This document shows, piece by piece, positions 1-8,254 of a stretch of DNA of 46,013 bases (positions are counted from its first letter, which is position 1; each line of letters begins with the position of its first letter). This DNA is from Planctomycetota bacterium (GTDB lineage: Bacteria; Planctomycetota; Planctomycetia; Planctomycetales; Planctomycetaceae), in assembly GCA_024277145.1 (NCBI GenBank), contig JAJRVU010000357.1:1-46013 (forward strand), written 5' to 3'. Position numbers and translations under genes: made by a program. The notes beneath the pieces were generated by a model. That model saw nothing but the letters and a program-made list of their open reading frames with translations. It ran no database searches and was not told the DNA's origin.

Positions 1-458
1 CCTGAACCTGCTTCAATCGGTTTCCCTGACTTGGCAGCTCTAAGCATTTCCTGAACTGAAGGTCGATCCCCTGTAGGAGCACTCTTGGCTGAAGCAGCCG
101 TTTTTTCTTTTTTAGCTCCCCCACCAGAACTACTTTTACCAGAAGCACCTCGGGCAGCAGCTAATATGTCTGCTGTTGATTTAGGAGCGCCACCTGCTGC
201 AGGTTTTTTCTTTTCAGTCGCACCACCTTTGGACTGAGATCTGGCAGCTGCCAGAATATCTGCAGTCGACTTAGGAGCGCCACTTGCTTTTGGTTTAGGA
301 GCCGATTTTGGTTTCTCTTCCGCAACCGGTTCTGAAGCTTCAACCACATCGCCAGTTTCAGCCACATCTGATTTTTCATCAGATGCCTGAGAGCCACCGC
401 CACTCTGCGCGCGAGCTGCAGCCAAAATTTCTGCTGTTGTTAGTTTCTTTTTTCCCAT
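1..458 (-). CDS. N-terminal part of a repeat-bearing protein, cut by the window edge
   Basis: Open reading frame running leftwards off the window, with ATG at 458 and no stop in about 152 codons. The translation begins MGKKKLTTAEILAAARAQ. It then carries Ala/Lys/Gly/Pro-rich linkers separating three more copies of the same short helix: STADILAAARSQ, STADILAAARGA and SVQEMLRAAKSG. Four copies of [ST]-x-x-[DE]-[IM]-L-x-A-A-[RK] occur in about 150 residues. There is no signal peptide or membrane segment in the visible part. I recall N-terminal extensions of this type on planctomycete Rieske/bc-complex iron-sulfur proteins, but the diagnostic part lies outside the window, so that is only a guess. 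The low-complexity linkers and regular helices suggest a docking or tethering region. Confidence is high for a coding region and low for its function. Confidence 0.75.
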   Translation of the reverse strand, partial: MGKKKLTTAEILAAARAQSGGGSQASDEKSDVAETGDVVEASEPVAEEKPKSAPKPKASGAPKSTADILAAARSQSKGGATEKKKPAAGGAPKSTADILAAARGASGKSSSGGGAKKEKTAASAKSAPTGDRPSVQEMLRAAKSGKPIEAGS

Positions 459-1268
459 AGGGTTTTCACCAACTTTTTAAACAATATTTATTATAAAATT
501 CAACTTGAAATCATACTTAAACGATCCAAACCTGGATCGGCTTTTACGCACAACTCACCCACACAAAAAACTTGCTACAGAATAATTCCGTAATGATTTG
601 AATTGGCGAGATGATTTAACGAGTAGGACAATCACACCAAAAACGACATAATTCGCCCACAAACTATCAAATTGTGTCAGCAAATATGAAGTCTGACAAC
701 AGGGTTTTTACTCATTACATTTGTTTTCTCAGAAGCAAGAACCCGCAAAATAGTCTTTCTCAGCGTTGAGAATAATATCACGTTTGAATAATTCCTAGTC
801 ACCACAGACAATTTTCCCCAAAGAGAAATAATTCAACTCAAGCTAGTGTTTCGTCAAATTTAAAGATTGGGGTTGGCAAAGTGCATTAAGCACGACAACG
901 GAGTGCGTTAGAGTTCTTACGCACCCACCCCCTTATTCACACCTTGACAAGGCGCTAGACAATATCTAGCAATGGTAGGGAACGCGACGCACTGCAATAC
1001 TAATAGTCGAGAATACCACAGTCGAGATAGCACTTAATCCTTCGAACCAATGACAGGAACGCTCTAATCCCCCTAAAGTGAATTAATGATTTTCAGCCAA
1101 GTTCCCTTCCGCTGGCAACAAAAGCAAATTAAAATACAGAAGTGCCATTTATTACAGTGCATCACTTAATAAAACTGGTATAAAAAGTATCCCAATTTGA
1201 TTCCTGTTGACCAACAACATGACATCAATACCTCAAACATCCATATATTAAGACAAGGCTATCCATTA
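459..1268. other. Long intergenic region with one dispersed-repeat copy
   Basis: About 810 bases with no convincing gene. It contains the dispersed repeat copy at 871-957, a short hairpin at about 757-774 (TTCTCA/TGAGAA), and a small inverted repeat around 954-970 (GCTAGA/TCTAGC). A TTG at 1197 would extend the downstream small gene upstream, but an internal ATG at 1269 fits better. No tRNA or known structured RNA was recognised. Confidence 0.5.
871..957 (+). repeat. Dispersed repeat, copy 1 (MITE/REP-like)
   Basis: A stretch of about 87 bases that recurs in inverted orientation at 38954-39041. A 21-base core is identical between copies (888-908 here, 39001-39021 there). The flanks are related: a GGT(T/G)GG(C/T)AAAG start, a GTGCGT...ACGCAC inverted repeat around 903-924, and a near-palindrome CCTTG-A-CAAGG at the right end. 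The two self-complementary segments resemble REP/BIME or MITE elements. No coding capacity is seen. The family is inferred; the duplication itself is seen directly. Confidence 0.7.
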
Positions 1269-1433
1269 ATGACAGGCTACACAGTCCATACAGGTTCGTC
1301 AGAAAAATTCTCCGATGGCTGGGACAATATTTTCCCTGGAACCGCTAAAAAGAAAACAAAGAATAAAGCGAAAAAGAAATCTGAAAACAAAAAGAAAACG
1401 GGTAAAAAAAAGGTCACTAAAAAGAAAAAATAA
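1269..1433 (+). CDS. Small lysine-rich-tailed protein (54 aa)
   Basis: Begins MTGYTVHTGSSEKFSDGWDN, followed by IFPG and then about 30 residues that are mostly lysine (TAKKKTKNKAKKKSENKKK and so on). An upstream TTG at 1197 would give 78 residues, but the ATG at 1269 has an AAGG-type ribosome site about 11 bases upstream and starts right at the well-formed YTVHTG...F..GWD segment. I recall short proteins with a YTVHTG...GWD head and a Lys-rich tail in planctomycetes, but no function is established. The tail would bind nucleic acid or acidic protein electrostatically, which is inference. It lies about 370 bases upstream of a very acidic protein on the same strand. Confidence 0.65.
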   Translation: MTGYTVHTGSSEKFSDGWDNIFPGTAKKKTKNKAKKKSENKKKTGKKKVTKKKK

Positions 1434-1443
1434 CCCTTCAATT

Positions 1444-1677
1444 TCAGTCTCTAATAGACGTTATTGACTTGGTTTTAACCGCTGCTGCCTTATCCGCTAC
1501 TGAGATTACCTTGCCCACTACCGCACCCTCTTCTGTGAATTTGGCCTTATATCCTCCCAAAACCCTCTTTTCCTGTGTTTTCTCGCAAAAATAGCTCTCG
1601 ATAAGCTCCTGCCTGCTCATGAAGACACATTTTCTCGCCGATAAACCATCTGAATTACTGGTGTTGGAGAGATTCAC
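1444..1677 (-). CDS. Doubtful small ORF, hypothetical
   Basis: A 77-residue frame with a GTG start, or about 58 residues from an internal ATG (MSRQELIESYF...). The C-terminal half (GGYKAKFTEEGAVVGKVISV) reads like a plausible small beta domain, but no family is recognised. No clear ribosome site precedes either start. It lies between two plus-strand genes. It may simply be an open frame by chance, and I include it because the stretch is otherwise empty. Confidence 0.22.
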   Translation of the reverse strand: MNLSNTSNSDGLSARKCVFMSRQELIESYFCEKTQEKRVLGGYKAKFTEEGAVVGKVISVADKAAAVKTKSITSIRD

Positions 1678-1800
1678 ATCTTTAATTAAAATATGTTGAA
1701 GCTGAGCTTAAAAATTCAGGCAAGCTACAAACAAGCAGTAATACCACACCGGTGGGATATATCTTTAAGATTTGCAATCTGTCCAAGGAGGTTGAGAGCC

Positions 1801-2124
1801 ATGTCAGACGAATACCTGAACGATGAAGACGATGATGATGACGCAGATGTCTACGAAGAAGTTGACTCAGATGAAGAACTCGAAGAAATTGAGTCAGACG
1901 AAGTGATGGAATCTGCAGAAGAAGAAGGAGAAGCAGAGTACGAAGAAATCTCCAGCGATGAAGTTGACCGAGTGGTTGCCAGCCTTGAAGAACTGATGGA
2001 ATCAACTACGAGTGACAACATCCGCACCCATCTGGAAGAAGCAATGAACGCAGTCTTCTACCTTGTTTACGATGAAAATGACCTTGAAGACGAAGAAGAA
2101 GACCTTTCTGCAGAAGCTGCATAA
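1801..2124 (+). CDS. Highly acidic small protein (107 aa)
   Basis: The start at 1801 is fixed by an AAGGAGG ribosome site at 1785-1791, nine bases upstream. A longer frame from 1693 has basic, unrelated sequence before this point and is rejected. Residues 1-60 are dominated by Asp and Glu, with runs such as NDEDDDDDADVYEEVDSDEE. Residues 65-95 form a more ordinary amphipathic segment (VDRVVASLEELMES...IRTHLEEAMNAVFYLVYDE) before an acidic end. No signal peptide, cysteines or known domain. The acidic region would be disordered. A strong intrinsic terminator follows 30 bases after the stop, so it is probably a single-gene transcript. Function unknown. It could be a nucleic-acid mimic or a partner for basic proteins, which is speculation. 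Confidence 0.85.
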   Translation: MSDEYLNDEDDDDDADVYEEVDSDEELEEIESDEVMESAEEEGEAEYEEISSDEVDRVVASLEELMESTTSDNIRTHLEEAMNAVFYLVYDENDLEDEEEDLSAEAA

Positions 2125-2153
2125 TCACAGTCTCCTGAGAAAATGAAATACCG

Positions 2154-2193
2154 AACCCTGTATCGCCCTGAACCAGAGTGATACAGGGTTTTT
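2154..2193 (+). terminator. Rho-independent terminator
   Basis: A perfect 11-bp stem, AACCCTGTATC (2154-2164) with GATACAGGGTT (2180-2190), with a 15-base loop and a run of five T overlapping the end of the stem. It ends the acidic-protein transcript. Confidence 0.85.
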
Positions 2194-2404
2194 CTACCGC
2201 TGTAGCTCATTTACCTAACAGCACTTACACCATTTACTCTGTTTCTCAGCAAAGCTCATTTCACTCTGTTATGCGATAGGCTTCAAGTCCTTCAGAGATG
2301 CCAGAGGCTTGATTGTTCTATCCTGTCTGAGTACCATAGTATCCCATATATTAATAAATTACAGGACCTACTATTAACAGACACGATTTCTGGTTATCAA
2401 TTCC

Positions 2405-3301
2405 ATGCATCTGAGAAATATTGAATTCTTTTGTGACGTCGTTGCGTTTCGCAGTTTTTCAAAAGCTGCTGATTCACACCATGTTTCTCAATCAACTGTC
2501 AGCCAGGCGATCCACCTGATTGAAAAAAATCTGAATACGAAACTGATTGATCGCTCAAAAAGGCCTATGGAACTGACAAAAGCAGGTGAAATTTATTTTA
2601 AAGGCTGCAAAGAAACTCTGGCAAATTACAAGCTGACAGAGTCGCGAGTCAGGGAATGTGAGGGAGCTTTGTCCGGCGATATTCGGGTCACTGCAATCTA
2701 TTCAGCGGGTCTGTTGCAAATGGAAACGACTGCAAAATCGCTTGAAGATCAATATCCACTCACTTCCGTCCAGATCAACTACTTACACCCTGATGAAGTC
2801 TATGAATCAATTAAAAATGATGAAGCTGATTTTGGAATTGTCTCTTTTCCTCGGGAAGGTGGAGATTATCGATCCATTCCCTGGCAGGAACAGGAGATGA
2901 TACTGGCGATTCATCCTGAGCATCGCCTCGCAGGATATTCCAGTCCTCTCCCCTTAACAGAGCTGAATCAGGAGCGATTTATCGCTTTTACCCCTGAATT
3001 ACCGATCAGAAAACGAATAGACCGTTGGCTGAAGGATGCAAAAGTACAGGTAAATATCGCTCATGAGTTTGATAATGTAGAAAACATCAAGCGGGATGTC
3101 GAAATTGGCGCAGGAATCGCTATAATACCCCTTCCGACTGTTCGCAAAGAATTAGAGACAGACACCATCAGAATTTTGCATTTCGACAGTCAAAACCTGA
3201 TTCGCCCGCTGGGGATCGTCTGCAAAAGACATAAAAAACTGAGTCAAGCTGCAGAAAAATTTGTGGAGCTTCTAAGAGGTCCCCCAAAAGCGAATGTGTA
3301 G
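2405..3301 (+). CDS. LysR-family transcriptional regulator
   Basis: A 298-residue protein with standard LysR layout. Residues 1-60 are the winged helix-turn-helix (NIEFFCDVVAFRSFSKAAD, then SQSTVSQAIHLIEKNLNTKL). A linker helix follows, and from about residue 90 to 290 there is a periplasmic-binding-protein-like effector domain (GDIRVTAIYSAGLL, the DFGIVSFP segment, EIGAGIAIIPLP). Length is normal for the family. It sits 249 bases upstream of gltB in the same direction, so it may control glutamate synthase; CysB/GltC-type LysR proteins control assimilation genes elsewhere. The co-directional arrangement is unlike the divergent layout usual for LysR targets, so the link to gltBD is inferred from position only. 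The ATG at 2405 lacks a strong ribosome site. Confidence 0.9.
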   Translation: MHLRNIEFFCDVVAFRSFSKAADSHHVSQSTVSQAIHLIEKNLNTKLIDRSKRPMELTKAGEIYFKGCKETLANYKLTESRVRECEGALSGDIRVTAIYSAGLLQMETTAKSLEDQYPLTSVQINYLHPDEVYESIKNDEADFGIVSFPREGGDYRSIPWQEQEMILAIHPEHRLAGYSSPLPLTELNQERFIAFTPELPIRKRIDRWLKDAKVQVNIAHEFDNVENIKRDVEIGAGIAIIPLPTVRKELETDTIRILHFDSQNLIRPLGIVCKRHKKLSQAAEKFVELLRGPPKANV

Positions 3302-3550
3302 AAACCTAAATACTCTTCAGGACCTCAACGATGTTTCTCATCCTGCCTGAGGATAAAACTGTGACAAACTTCTGAGTTCATTTCCCTCATTTGCAGGTGA
3401 ATTCCGAAAATACTACTACCTGAAAATGATGAAAGTCTTCCTGGTAAAAAAGGACGTCCGACAAAATAAAATACAAACTCGCCGAATTGAAAAAATCGGA
3501 GAGAGAAATTTAAAAACAGGATTCTCAATTCTGGAAAGAAAATTTGTTTC

Positions 3551-6367
3551 ATGACAAATCAACGACAAGAATTTAAAACTGATCAATACCCTGAACAGCT
3601 TCCGGGTGGAATGCCTCGGGCGTATGGATTGTACGATCCGCAAAACGAACATGAAAATTGTGGAATCGGCTTTATAGCCAACATTAAAGGAATCCGATCC
3701 AGAAAAATCATCGACGACGTGGATGAGGTCTTGCGCCGAATGGTTCATAGAGGGGCTTGTGGATGTGAAGATAACACAGGAGATGGTGCTGGAATCTTAA
3801 CAGCCCTTCCCGATGAGTTCCTGCGGAAAGTTGCGAAGGAAGACCTCGGGCTGGAACTGCCTGCAGAAGGTCTTTACGGATCAGGAATCGTTTTTCTTCC
3901 ACAGGATAATGAAGAACGGGAAACGTGCAAAAAGCTGGTTGAGCAAATCATTTCAGAACAGGGACAGAACATCCTCGGTTGGCGTCCCCTTCCGACAGAT
4001 CCGGCTGCTGCTGATATTGGTCCCTCTGCAATTGCTTGCGAACCTGTCATGGAACAGCTTTTTATTGAAGCTGCGGGCGGCCTGGATCAGGAATCACTCG
4101 AACGCCAACTTTATGTCATCAGGAAATCTGCAAGCAACCAGATTCGGACCGGCAAATTAAAAGAACGATTGATGTTCTATATCTGCTCACTTTCGACCAA
4201 AGTGATTATCTACAAAGGAATGCTCACTCCTTCACAGGTAATGCCTTACTTCAAGGATTTGCAGGATCAGGATTACAAAAGCCATCTTGCGATGGTGCAT
4301 TCACGCTTCTCAACAAATACGTTCCCCAGTTGGGACCGTGCACAGCCTTGCAGGTTCATGAGCCACAACGGTGAAATTAATACTGTCCGTGGAAATTCCA
4401 ACTGGATGTTCGCCCGACAGGGAATGATGAGCAGTGAATATTTCGGAGACGATTTAAGAAAACTGTTCCCCGTCATTGAACCAGAATGTTCTGACTCCGG
4501 TAACTTTGATAATGCCCTTGAATTGTTACTTCACGCTGGTCGACCTCTTCCTGAAGCGGTCATGATGATGATTCCGGAAGCTTGGCAAAATCACCATACC
4601 ATGCCTGAAGATAAACGTGCCTTCTACGAATACAATTCGACCTTGCAGGAACCGTGGGATGGACCTGCGTCAATTTGCTTTACTGACGGTCATTTCATCG
4701 GAGCCGTTCTTGATCGTAATGGTTTGCGACCAAGCCGATATTACGTCACCCATGACGACATGGTCATCATGGCAAGCGAAGTCGGTGTCCTGCAAGTGGA
4801 TCCTGCATTGGTAAAATACAAAGGCCGACTGCAACCGGGCAAAATGTTTCTCGTCGATTTTGAACAGGGTCGAATTATTGATGATGAAGAACTAAAGCAT
4901 GATGTTGCCACCAGAAAACCATACGGTTTATGGCTGAAAAACCAGCGACTTTCCCTGGAAGAATTACCAAAGGTTCCTCATCCGGAACGTTATCCGAATG
5001 AAGAATTAATCAAGAAAATGAAAGCCTTCGGTTACACACAGGAAACAATGCATTTCATGTTGTTGCCTCTCCTTGCAGTCGAGAAGGATCCGATTGGTTC
5101 CATGGGGAATGATACAGCCCTTGCCTGCCTGAGTGATGATGCAAGAATGCCTTACGATTATTTTCGTCAGCTTTTTGCACAGGTGACCAATCCTGCAATT
5201 GATTCCATTCGTGAAGAAATCATCATGTCTCTGGAATGCTATATTGGTCCGGAAGGAAATATTCTTGAAACAGCAGAAGCAGATTGTCATCGATTACGAA
5301 TTCCGCACCCAATCCTGACAACCGAAGAACTGGCAGCTCTCAAACATCTGGACTACCGTGGCTGGACCAGTGCAACAATTGATATTACGTATCCTCGTGA
5401 AGAAGGGACTACTGGTCTTACGAATGCATTAGAGCGAATTCGTAAAGAAGTCTCTCAAGCCATTGCAGATAAAAAATCGTTACTGGTTCTTTCTGATCGA
5501 AACGCAGGACCAGATCGCATTGCAGTCAGTTCATTATTAGCATGTGGTGCGGTTCATCATCACCTCGTGAAAAATGAACAGCGAACCCAGACAGGCATTA
5601 TTCTGGAATCAGGTGAAGCCCGGGAAGTTCATCATTTCTGCCTGTTGACAGGATACGGTGCTGATGCAATCAATCCTTACATAGCCATGGAAAGCCTGGC
5701 TCATTCTCGCGACCTCGGCCTTTTAACCGAAGATTGGACTGATGAAAAAATCGTCGCGACATATCGAAAAGGTGTCGCAAAAGGAATGCTTAAAGTCTTT
5801 GCAAAGATGGGCATCTCCACCCTTGCAAGTTATAAAGGGGCACAAATTTTTGAAGCTCTTGGCTTAAACCATGAAATCATTGATGCCTGTTTTGTCGGAA
5901 CCCCCAGCAGGATCAAAGGAGTTGGCTTTGATATCCTGGCAGAAGAAGCCATTCGACGGCACGATCTCGGTTACCCGGATCGCGATATTATCGAATCGAA
6001 AGATTTGACAAACCCCGGCCTTTACCAGTGGCGAAAAACTGGCGAGAAACATGCATGGAATCCTCAAACCATTTCCAAAATTCAGAATGCTGCTCGAACG
6101 GGCGACAAAAATGATTACGCAGAATTCGCAAAAGAAGTGAATGAGCAAACAACGCGGGAATGTCATTTGCGTGGGCTCCTGAAAATGAAATCAGGCAAAT
6201 CCATTTCCCTTGACGAAGTGGAACCTGCAAATGAAATCGTGAAACGATTCTGTACCGGTGCAATGAGCTTTGGTTCCATTTCGATTGAATCACATGAAGC
6301 TCTGGCGATTGCAATGAATCGACTGGGTGGAAAAAGCAACACAGGTGAAGGGGGAGAAAATTACTAA
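3551..6367 (+). CDS. gltB: Glutamate synthase large subunit, N-terminal 938 aa (ends at an in-frame TAA)
   Basis: First part of the NADPH-glutamate synthase alpha chain. The chain releases ammonia from glutamine, channels it, and reductively aminates 2-oxoglutarate. After a propeptide of about 36 residues comes the Ntn-amidotransferase nucleophile Cys37 in ENCGIGF. The glutaminase domain runs to about residue 430, followed by the central domain and the start of the FMN-binding synthase domain (FCTGAMSFGSISIESHEALA, then LGGKSNTGEGGEN). The frame then meets TAA at 6365-6367. The protein continues in the same frame with [14 protein letters not shown], exactly as full-length GltB does (typically GEGGEDPERF...NGDSKRSA). 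With the part at 6380-8134 the chain would be about 1527 residues, the normal length. The TAA stands where Glu is usual, one base from GAA. This is either a true nonsense mutation or a sequence error. Confidence 0.9.
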   Translation: MTNQRQEFKTDQYPEQLPGGMPRAYGLYDPQNEHENCGIGFIANIKGIRSRKIIDDVDEVLRRMVHRGACGCEDNTGDGAGILTALPDEFLRKVAKEDLGLELPAEGLYGSGIVFLPQDNEERETCKKLVEQIISEQGQNILGWRPLPTDPAAADIGPSAIACEPVMEQLFIEAAGGLDQESLERQLYVIRKSASNQIRTGKLKERLMFYICSLSTKVIIYKGMLTPSQVMPYFKDLQDQDYKSHLAMVHSRFSTNTFPSWDRAQPCRFMSHNGEINTVRGNSNWMFARQGMMSSEYFGDDLRKLFPVIEPECSDSGNFDNALELLLHAGRPLPEAVMMMIPEAWQNHHTMPEDKRAFYEYNSTLQEPWDGPASICFTDGHFIGAVLDRNGLRPSRYYVTHDDMVIMASEVGVLQVDPALVKYKGRLQPGKMFLVDFEQGRIIDDEELKHDVATRKPYGLWLKNQRLSLEELPKVPHPERYPNEELIKKMKAFGYTQETMHFMLLPLLAVEKDPIGSMGNDTALACLSDDARMPYDYFRQLFAQVTNPAIDSIREEIIMSLECYIGPEGNILETAEADCHRLRIPHPILTTEELAALKHLDYRGWTSATIDITYPREEGTTGLTNALERIRKEVSQAIADKKSLLVLSDRNAGPDRIAVSSLLACGAVHHHLVKNEQRTQTGIILESGEAREVHHFCLLTGYGADAINPYIAMESLAHSRDLGLLTEDWTDEKIVATYRKGVAKGMLKVFAKMGISTLASYKGAQIFEALGLNHEIIDACFVGTPSRIKGVGFDILAEEAIRRHDLGYPDRDIIESKDLTNPGLYQWRKTGEKHAWNPQTISKIQNAARTGDKNDYAEFAKEVNEQTTRECHLRGLLKMKSGKSISLDEVEPANEIVKRFCTGAMSFGSISIESHEALAIAMNRLGGKSNTGEGGENY

Positions 6368-6379
6368 CGGTTCACTCCA

Positions 6380-8134
6380 ATGGAAAACGGGGATTCAAAA
6401 CGTTCCGCCATCAAGCAGGTTGCATCAGGTCGGTTTGGTGTTACCAGTTGGTACCTGACCAATGCAGATGAAATTCAAATTAAAATTTCTCAAGGTGCAA
6501 AACCGGGTGAAGGGGGAGAACTTCCCGGAGCTAAAGTGAATAAAGTGATAGCTTCTGTCAGGCATTCCACGCCGGGCGTTGGTTTGATCAGCCCACCACC
6601 TCATCATGATATTTATTCTATTGAAGATTTGGCGCAGTTAATTTTCGATCTGAAAAACGCTAACCCCTCTGCAAGAATCAGTGTCAAACTGGTTTCGGAA
6701 GTCGGCGTGGGAACCATTGCAGCAGGAGTAGCCAAAGGACATGCAGATAACATTCTGATTGCAGGGGCTTCCGGTGGAACAGGGGCTTCTCCGCTAACCA
6801 GCATCAAACATGCTGGCCTTCCGTGGGAACTTGGAATTGCAGAAACGCATCAAACATTAGTGATGAACGACCTGCGTAGTCGAGTCCGACTTCAAACAGA
6901 TGGCCAATTAAAAACGGGGCGTGATGTGGCCATTGCCTGCATGCTTGGTGCAGAAGAATTTGGATTTGCAACCGCTCCGTTAATTACTCTGGGTTGTATC
7001 ATGATGCGAAAATGTCATCTCAATACATGCCCGGTTGGCATTGCAACACAGGACGAAGAATTACGGAAGAAGTTCAAAGGGAAACCGGAACATGTTGTGA
7101 ATTATCTCTTCATGGTTGCAGAAGAATGCAGAACTTACATGACAGAGCTTGGCTTCCGAACGATCGAAGAAATGGTTGGTCGATGTGACATGCTGGAAAT
7201 TGACGATGCTGTTGACCACTGGAAAGCACAGGGAATTGATTTAACAGCCACGTTGACCCCTGCCAGAAAACCGCATGAAAATGTGGATGTGTTTTGCACG
7301 ATTGACCAGGATCATGGACTGGATGAAGTTCTGGATAACATGCTGATCGAAAAAAGCCAGAAGGCGATCCAGAAGGCAGAGCCTGTTAAAATCGAAACAG
7401 AAATCCAGAACATTGACCGGGCATTCGGAACAATGCTCAGCCATCATGTTTCTAAAAACAACGGTTCAGAAGGACTTCCTGACAACACAATTCAAATTAA
7501 ATGCAAAGGTTCTGCAGGACAAAGCCTGGGTGCCTGGCTGGCTCATGGAATTACCATTGAAGTTGAAGGCGATGCAAATGATTACGTAGGCAAAGGGCTT
7601 TCTGGTGGTCGGGTGATTGTTTATCCTGACAGGAATGCCACCTTCCCTGCTGAAGAAAATATCATCACAGGTAATGTTGCATTATACGGTGCAATTGCAG
7701 GTGAAGTATATTTCAGGGGTCGCGCAGCCGAAAGATTCTGCGTAAGAAACTCTGGAGCCATTGCGGTGGTTGAAGGGGTTGGTGACCATGGTTGCGAATA
7801 CATGACAGGCGGTCGTGCTGTCATTCTCGGTCCGACAGGAAGGAACTTTGCAGCTGGCATGTCCGGTGGAATTGCTTATGTTTATGATCCTGAAGACCAG
7901 CTTCTTGGAAACTGTAATCTCGAACTGGTTGAACTGGAAAGCGTTGAAGAATTGGAAGACATTTCTGAATTAAAAGAAATGGTTGAAAGTCATTCCAATT
8001 ATACGAAATCAGAAGTTGCAAAAAGAATTCTGGATAACTGGCATGATGAACTTCCGCATTTCACCAAAGTGATTCCGATTGATTATAAAAGAGCACTCAA
8101 AGAGCTTGCTGAAGAACAGAAATCTGCAAAATAA
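6380..8134 (+). CDS. gltB: Glutamate synthase large subunit, C-terminal 584 aa (same frame, after the TAA)
   Basis: Continuation of gltB in the same reading frame after the stop at 6365-6367. The first in-frame ATG is at 6380, but it has no ribosome site at proper distance, so independent translation is doubtful. It holds most of the FMN-binding synthase domain ([48 protein letters not shown]), then the [3Fe-4S] cysteines in a CX5CX4C pattern (C206, C212, C217 of this part: [16 protein letters not shown]). It ends in the GXGXG beta-helix domain ([38 protein letters not shown] split over repeats). All key residues are intact and there is no sign of decay. gltD follows 120 bases downstream. Confidence 0.88.
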   Translation: MENGDSKRSAIKQVASGRFGVTSWYLTNADEIQIKISQGAKPGEGGELPGAKVNKVIASVRHSTPGVGLISPPPHHDIYSIEDLAQLIFDLKNANPSARISVKLVSEVGVGTIAAGVAKGHADNILIAGASGGTGASPLTSIKHAGLPWELGIAETHQTLVMNDLRSRVRLQTDGQLKTGRDVAIACMLGAEEFGFATAPLITLGCIMMRKCHLNTCPVGIATQDEELRKKFKGKPEHVVNYLFMVAEECRTYMTELGFRTIEEMVGRCDMLEIDDAVDHWKAQGIDLTATLTPARKPHENVDVFCTIDQDHGLDEVLDNMLIEKSQKAIQKAEPVKIETEIQNIDRAFGTMLSHHVSKNNGSEGLPDNTIQIKCKGSAGQSLGAWLAHGITIEVEGDANDYVGKGLSGGRVIVYPDRNATFPAEENIITGNVALYGAIAGEVYFRGRAAERFCVRNSGAIAVVEGVGDHGCEYMTGGRAVILGPTGRNFAAGMSGGIAYVYDPEDQLLGNCNLELVELESVEELEDISELKEMVESHSNYTKSEVAKRILDNWHDELPHFTKVIPIDYKRALKELAEEQKSAK

Positions 8135-8158
8135 AAATCGGGTGAAGAATCTCTATCC

Positions 8159-8182
8159 TGAAGAATTCATTTCAATTCTTCA
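8159..8182 (+). other. Hairpin between gltB and gltD
   Basis: A perfect 9-bp stem, TGAAGAATT (8159-8167) with AATTCTTCA (8174-8182), and a six-base loop. There is no T-run after it, so it is not a typical terminator. It could be an mRNA stability or processing hairpin in a gltBD transcript, which is inference. Confidence 0.4.
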
Positions 8183-8254
8183 ATTGAGGAGAGAGACCGT
8201 CCTGGTTCCAGAAATAAAAAATTAAATTAAAATTAGCATTAAAGTGAGAAAATA

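Noticed and set aside
1682-2005. Leu/Arg-rich minus-strand frame opposite the acidic protein
   Set aside because: Antisense of GAA/GAT-rich codons produces Leu-rich frames; the plus strand has a perfect ribosome site and terminator.
6350-6385. Frameshift as the cause of the gltB split
   Set aside because: 6380 is in the same frame as 3551 (distance 2829, divisible by three) and the flanking residues continue without a shift; only the single TAA interrupts.
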